DNA of 57,091 bases, from positions 1-57,091 of the forward strand of contig JAVJQK010000124.1 in assembly GCA_040218145.1 (NCBI GenBank), given 5' to 3'. Below the pieces are notes generated by a model that saw only the letters and a program-made list of their open reading frames with translations, was not told the DNA's origin and did not search any database. This document shows positions 53,177 to 57,091 of the stretch, piece by piece. Source of the DNA: Sandaracinaceae bacterium. GTDB taxonomy: Bacteria; Myxococcota_A; Polyangia; Polyangiales; Sandaracinaceae. The translations under genes were made by a program, and so were the position numbers. Within the stretch, counting starts at the first letter, position 1. Each line of letters begins with the position of its first letter.

Positions 53177-53827
53177 TCAGAAGCTCTCGCGTGGCGAGAC
53201 GACGCAGACGGGGGGCTCGGCGTCAGCGCGCTCGGTCAGCTCGGGCGTGCACGCGCCCTCGTCGTCGCCGCGGCAGAAGTGGTCGACGACGCAGTCGCCA
53301 TCGAACTGGCAGCCGCCGCCGGGCTGGACGAGATGGTCGCCGTCGCAAGCGGCGTCCGAGCCTTGGAGCAGGTTCGTCGCGCGGCAGCTCGCGGGCAGGA
53401 CGGGGGCGCCGCAGTCGTCGAGCTCGCGCGACAGCTGGGCGAGGCAGCACCGCAGCGCGGCCGGCCGGACGGTTTCGCCTCGGGGCTGTGGCCAGCGGCG
53501 CACGGTGTCGCCGCACCAGGCCGCGATGTCGTCGGCGGCGCGGCTCCCGCACCCACACGCCGCGCGCGCGGCCGTGACGAGCGCCACCATCGGCGCGCAG
53601 AGCGCGGGCTCCAGCTCGAGCGCCGAGTCGGGCAGCCCCGCGTCCCGGCCGACGGCGCTCCCGACGGACGCAGGCAGGGGTAGCGCCGTGTGGTGGACGA
53701 TGGCGCGTTGGCGGCCGGCGCGGACGGGCTCCGCCTCGGGCGAGCGCTGGGACGACGCGCCCCAGGCGACCAGGCAAAGCGCCACCGAGCCGCCAGCCGC
53801 GAAGACCCTCCTGCTTCGTGAAGACAT
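53177..53827 (-). CDS. Secreted cysteine-rich protein
   Basis: A 216-aa protein with signal MSSRSRRVFAAGGSVALCLV. The rest has about 15 Cys residues in patterns like ARAACGCGSRAADDIAAWCG and CQFDGDCVVDHFCRGDDEG. No membrane anchor is seen. It resembles the secreted disulphide-rich proteins of myxobacteria. The longer in-frame start is rejected because it places residues before the signal. Confidence 0.65.
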   Translation of the reverse strand: MSSRSRRVFAAGGSVALCLVAWGASSQRSPEAEPVRAGRQRAIVHHTALPLPASVGSAVGRDAGLPDSALELEPALCAPMVALVTAARAACGCGSRAADDIAAWCGDTVRRWPQPRGETVRPAALRCCLAQLSRELDDCGAPVLPASCRATNLLQGSDAACDGDHLVQPGGGCQFDGDCVVDHFCRGDDEGACTPELTERADAEPPVCVVSPRESF

Positions 53828-53966
53828 CGCCGCGCCGATTCGCAGCGCGCGTGCCAACGCAAAGGTCGGCGGGCTCGCGCGCTCGACGTGTCTCCCCGTC
53901 CACGGGGCCGCGTTCGCCTTGCCATGGTCCGGGAGACCCGCTCGCGGCTACCCTGTCGCCTCCCGC

Positions 53967-54365
53967 ATGATCAGGAACTGTCCCCGAACCCCCGCTCCCT
54001 CCCCGCGCCCCGTCGAGCTGCCCGATGGCGTCGAGACCCGCAGGCTCGGCGTGGCGCTCGAGTGCCCGCGCACGTGGGAGCGCCTCGAGCCCACCGAGCG
54101 GCCCGGCGTCCGGCGCTGCGGGGCGTGCCAAGAGCACGTCTACGAGAGCTGGTCCGAGGAGGAGGCGCGCGCGCACATCGAGCAGGGCCGCTGCGTCGTG
54201 CAGATGTTCATCTCGATGTCGGCCCGCGGCCGCCCCGCGGCGACGCCGAACGGTCTACAACCGCATTCGCAGTCGGCGGGAGAAGCCTCTGTCGGGGAAC
54301 TGCGGAGCGTGCACGGTGACCCCCAAGCCGTCGAGGCCGAGGGGCGCGGGACCGAACCAAAGTGA
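53967..54365 (+). CDS. Small zinc-ribbon-like protein, C-terminus probably lost
   Basis: A 132-aa protein. Conserved block ECPRTWERLEPTERPGVRRC, then GACQEHVYESWSEEEARAHIEQGRCVV, with three or four cysteines that could bind zinc. After RPAATPNG the residues are non-specific and overlap the convergent gene by 111 bp (54255-54365), so the true 3' end may have been replaced by inserted DNA. The function is unknown. Confidence 0.55.
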   Translation: MIRNCPRTPAPSPRPVELPDGVETRRLGVALECPRTWERLEPTERPGVRRCGACQEHVYESWSEEEARAHIEQGRCVVQMFISMSARGRPAATPNGLQPHSQSAGEASVGELRSVHGDPQAVEAEGRGTEPK

Positions 54366-54797
54366 AGTGTCGTCGGCGAAGACAATCTCTATGCACGCGT
54401 CGAACTCGAGGTGCGGCTCGTCGGCGCGGACATCGTCCCTACCATCCTCATAGGAGTCGGCGAAGACCAACACGTTGCGAACTGGAGAGAGCGACGGGCA
54501 CTTCAGCGCCGAGAGGTTGTCGAGAAGGACTACTTTTCCATCAGGGACGACCAGCGTCGGTGAGACCAGTCCCAGGCTGATGCTCGAGTAGTCTACGAAG
54601 AAATCCGTCTCTCGGTGGCTTCCCTCCAGAACCAGAAACGCTGGGTCAGCTCCGTCGCGGAAATCGAGATAGAAATGAGGAGCGGTGACGACGCCATCGA
54701 CTACGAGCAACCTGGTGGCATAGATCCACGCAAGTTTGGTACCTGGCAGTTGCTCGAGCAGTTGCAGCTCCTGTGGCTCGAGAATGCAACTAGTCAT
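54255..54797 (-). CDS. Hypothetical protein in lower-GC DNA
   Basis: A 180-aa beta-rich soluble protein (KLAWIYATRLLVVDGVVTAP, PTLVVPDGKVVLLDNL, VLVFADSYEDGR). Lower GC than its neighbours suggests recent transfer. It converges onto the zinc-ribbon gene, with overlap. I do not recognise a family; it has the character of an orphan immunity protein. Confidence 0.6.
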   Translation of the reverse strand: MTSCILEPQELQLLEQLPGTKLAWIYATRLLVVDGVVTAPHFYLDFRDGADPAFLVLEGSHRETDFFVDYSSISLGLVSPTLVVPDGKVVLLDNLSALKCPSLSPVRNVLVFADSYEDGRDDVRADEPHLEFDACIEIVFADDTSLWFGPAPLGLDGLGVTVHAPQFPDRGFSRRLRMRL

Positions 54798-54826
54798 GTC
54801 GCTGCGTTGCGTGGGCGGTCAAGGGG

Positions 54827-55138
54827 GTGGTGCGATCATACCGCGTCGCGAACATCGCGGCGTACCGTCACGCCGGCGACGGCCTGGCTCTTTGGTACGA
54901 GGAGCTGCGCTGGCCTGGCTGGAGAGAGGAGGTCCGCGCCCTCGAACCGGACCGCGGGATCCACGTCTGGCCGCCCATGGTCATGGCCGGCCCCGACCTC
55001 GGCGAGCGGTCCCGGCGCCCCGTCCCGGTGGACGAGCTCTGGGAGACGGGCATGCAGCTCGCGGCCGAGCTGGAAGGAGTCCCGGATGGCGCGAACGTCC
55101 GGCTCGTGCTCCCGGCCGGCAACCTCGACGACGGCTAG
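54827..55138 (+). CDS. Small hypothetical protein
   Basis: A 103-aa soluble protein with GTG start: SYRVANIAAYRHAGDGLALW and PDGANVRLVLPAGNLDDG. The C-terminal alpha/beta part is plausible. No family is recognised. It is divergent from the 54797 gene, with 29 bp between the starts. Confidence 0.55.
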   Translation: MVRSYRVANIAAYRHAGDGLALWYEELRWPGWREEVRALEPDRGIHVWPPMVMAGPDLGERSRRPVPVDELWETGMQLAAELEGVPDGANVRLVLPAGNLDDG

Positions 55139-55151
55139 GCATACTGCGCCC

Positions 55152-55259
55152 GTGGACCAAGCATTGCCGTCGGACTGGCGTGCCGTCGCAGGGGCTCGCG
55201 CGCACCCTCGCGGCGAGCTCGTGGCGTGTCCGAACGGCTGGGACGGCGAGATCGAGTGA
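55152..55259 (+). CDS. Possible tiny coupled ORF
   Basis: 35 codons from GTG, reading DQALPSDWRAVAGARAHPRG and then ELVACPNGWDGEIE; its stop overlaps the next GTG (GTGA). It may be the remainder of a gene or a leader; confidence is low. Confidence 0.25.
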   Translation: MDQALPSDWRAVAGARAHPRGELVACPNGWDGEIE

Positions 55260-55834
55260 ACGCACTCCGGTACATCAAGCTCGGCATGCTCGCGCTCGGG
55301 TGCGTGTTCGGGGTCTACCTCGGCGTGCGCGATCTGCGGGTGGCGCTGTCGGAGCGGGCGCCCGCGGTCTTCGACGCGGCGAGCTTCGCCGAGCGATATG
55401 AGGGGCAGCGGTGGATCGAGGTGCGCGGGCGGGTCGCCGTGGAGCACCGCGCGGTGCGCGCGTCCCGGAGCAGCGCGCACGCGGGCCAGGGGCGCTCGTA
55501 CATCACCGCGCCCGTGGTGGGGGCCGGCTGGAGCGAGGGTGAGTCGGTGCACGTGCTCGCGACGTTCGGGCCGTTCACGCGCGCAGAGCTGGAGGGGTGG
55601 CCCGAGGAGGCGGCGCGCTTGGAGGGCGCGGGTGGGATCATCCGGCCCGTGCCGCTCGACGACGCGCCCTTCGATGCGCTGACGCTGGCGGAGCCGCGAG
55701 TGGTGATCAACGTGGGGACCGCGCCCGACCTGATGACCGCGTCGCTCTTCTCGGGGTTGATGCTGCTAGGCGGGGGGCTCGCCGGGTTCCTGCTGCTCAC
55801 CGGTCTGCGCGAGCTGCGCCGCGGCTCGAGATGA
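55256..55834 (+). CDS. Membrane protein with two terminal helices
   Basis: A 192-aa protein. N-terminal helix YIKLGMLALGCVFGVYLGVRDL, extracytoplasmic middle of about 120 residues, C-terminal helix SLFSGLMLLGGGLAGFLLLTGL. The middle (RWIEVRGRVAVEHRAV, DDAPFDALTLAEPRVVINVG) is similar to small-domain membrane proteins whose role is unknown. GTG start overlaps the tiny ORF upstream. The stop is 9 bp from the convergent HNH gene. Confidence 0.65.
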   Translation: MNALRYIKLGMLALGCVFGVYLGVRDLRVALSERAPAVFDAASFAERYEGQRWIEVRGRVAVEHRAVRASRSSAHAGQGRSYITAPVVGAGWSEGESVHVLATFGPFTRAELEGWPEEAARLEGAGGIIRPVPLDDAPFDALTLAEPRVVINVGTAPDLMTASLFSGLMLLGGGLAGFLLLTGLRELRRGSR

Positions 55835-55843
55835 GAGGAGGGC

Positions 55844-57091
55844 TCACGGCGAACGAACGGTCGCCTCTCGAGGCCGCCAAGGCTCCCGCCCTCGCGCGAT
55901 GGGCACCTCGTAGAGCACGGGGCTCCCCATATCCCGGGCGAGCCGCAGGAACCCCCACGTGGGGGCCGGCCCACGGCGGCTCGAGTCGCCGTACTCCGCC
56001 AGCGCCTCCCGCACGCAGCCCCCGACCGACACCCCTCGCAGCGCCAGCCGCAGCGCTTGCTCGGCCGTCATCTCGACACCCACGTGGGGGCGCGCCTCGT
56101 CCACCAGCCGGCGCGCCTCCTTCTCCTTGAAGCTGAGCGCCTTCAGCATCTGGAACACCTCGGCCAAGACGTGCGCCTGCTTCGGCTCCACCTTCGGTGA
56201 GCCATAGCCAGACCCATCTGGGTGCTCGAACACGAAGCCCTCGGACCAGGTGCCGCGGATGACGATCTTCCCTTCGTGCGCGATCCCGTGGTGGGTCGAG
56301 CAGAGCAGGATGAGCCGCTCGGGATCGTGGCTGCCGCCCTCGGACTTCGGGTCGCAGTGGTGCACGTCGCAGCTCGTGTTCTTGCACCCCGGGACCGCGC
56401 AAGCGCCGCCGTGTCGGCGCACTACCGCGCGGCGGACCGCCGGCGGGATCACCTGGCTGGCCCGCTCGTAGCCAGCCGAGATGTCCACCCGGCCGATGAC
56501 CTGCGCGTCGCACTCCGCCATCTCGACCACCTCGGGGCCGACGGGGACCTGCTCGCCGTTCGCGTCCTGCGTGGCCGCCTTGCAGCACTCGCACACCGTC
56601 AGCGCGATCTGGTGCCGGCTCCGCGTCTCGTCCGCGCCGCCGCCGCCCGATAGCGCGCTCGAGGCGAGCAGCTCGATGAACGCGTCATCGTCGAGGTGTG
56701 TGCCGCCGCTCTCCTTGCGCAGCACGTCGCGCGCTTGCCGCAGCAGCGCGTACGCGGAGGGGGAGAGGTTCAGGGTCACGCGCTTGCGCTCGAGCTCGGG
56801 CCGCGTCGGGTCGCTCGGCCGATCCCCCGGCTTCTTGCCCGAGGTCATGCGCTCGATCTGTGACGCGGTCTTGCCGTCGGCGACCTCGAGCCACTCGGCT
56901 TCGGTCTCCGCGTCGGCCACGCGGGTCAGCTCGCGCACGGCGGAGTAGACGAGGTCGCCCGCCGCGAACGCGGCGCTCAGCTTCGGCAGCTCGTCGAGCC
57001 GCTCCGCGACGCGCACTCGCTCCTCGGTCCCTCGGCCCGAGCAGCCGAACCAGCGCTCGGCGTACTCGCGGAAGCTCGCGAAGCCGTAGAG
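55844..57091 (-). CDS. HNH endonuclease of DUF222 type, 5' end outside the window
   Basis: At least 415 aa; the frame stays open to the edge, reading LYGFASFREYAERWFGCSGR before the first internal start. The DUF222-like helical region is followed by the HNH core: CAVPGCKNTSCDVHHCDPKS, GGSHDPERLILLCSTHHG, with zinc-binding Cys and the catalytic His. The C-terminal part (ALSFKEKEARRLVDEARPHV) resembles the RuvA C-terminal helical module. Such genes are mobile and occur in many copies in high-GC genomes. Probably a nicking endonuclease. Confidence 0.9.
   Translation of the reverse strand, partial: LYGFASFREYAERWFGCSGRGTEERVRVAERLDELPKLSAAFAAGDLVYSAVRELTRVADAETEAEWLEVADGKTASQIERMTSGKKPGDRPSDPTRPELERKRVTLNLSPSAYALLRQARDVLRKESGGTHLDDDAFIELLASSALSGGGGADETRSRHQIALTVCECCKAATQDANGEQVPVGPEVVEMAECDAQVIGRVDISAGYERASQVIPPAVRRAVVRRHGGACAVPGCKNTSCDVHHCDPKSEGGSHDPERLILLCSTHHGIAHEGKIVIRGTWSEGFVFEHPDGSGYGSPKVEPKQAHVLAEVFQMLKALSFKEKEARRLVDEARPHVGVEMTAEQALRLALRGVSVGGCVREALAEYGDSSRRGPAPTWGFLRLARDMGSPVLYEVPIARGREPWRPREATVRSP

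Overview
The window is 57 kb of GC-rich DNA, mostly around 70% GC by eye. The gene style suggests a myxobacterium-like member of Myxococcota, close to the Sandaracinaceae type. The clues are a transmembrane Ser/Thr kinase with a PEGA domain, many lipoproteins (several cysteine-rich), HEAT, FHA and PilZ proteins, and an Omp85/TamB pair. This placement is inference from gene content; no rRNA gene or other strong taxonomic marker is present.

Layout. Positions 1-11.5 kb read leftward and hold envelope and housekeeping genes: glmM, two lipoproteins, a TamB-like protein (1546 aa), a TamA/Omp85 protein (1076 aa) with an unusual extra N-terminal domain, and a universal stress protein. Positions 11.6-15.4 kb form a rightward set: kinase, BMP-family substrate-binding lipoprotein, and a TPR membrane protein coupled by ATGA. 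Positions 15.4-18.9 kb hold two non-coding repeat elements (a hairpin mosaic with inverted ends, and a 97-bp palindromic element flanked by 14-bp direct repeats) around a HEAT-FHA gene pair. Positions 18.9-34.2 kb are chromosomal genes: an epoxide-hydrolase-like enzyme, an MsbA-like ABC exporter, PilZ, a TetR plus glycosyltransferase cassette between 19-bp direct repeats, a thioredoxin-like protein, a VWA/CoxE protein, a cupin, lipoproteins and an RluB-type pseudouridine synthase.

At 34.2-34.4 kb are two identical initiator tRNA-Met genes. Immediately after them begins an accessory region. A truncated nucleotidyltransferase gene abuts the second tRNA. Then follows a rightward defence-type island (36.0-43.9 kb) of visibly lower GC. 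It holds an overlapping three-gene ABC-three-component set (PD-(D/E)XK-like effector, small middle component, zinc-hook ABC ATPase), a DinG/XPD-like helicase with a C-terminal nuclease motif, a tiny coupled ORF, and an OLD-family ATPase/TOPRIM nuclease. It is followed by a HEPN-motif protein flanked by two relics of one small gene.

Positions 45-57 kb carry many small orphan or immunity-like proteins (DUF4240, DUF4259, SMI1/KNR4-like), a frameshifted zinc-knuckle gene, an alpha/beta hydrolase, an 82-bp-period non-coding tandem repeat, and an HNH/DUF222 endonuclease running off the right edge. The most likely candidate for an undescribed system is the 36.0-43.9 kb island, where a nuclease effector, two ATPase machines and a helicase-nuclease are packed in one direction beside tRNA genes.
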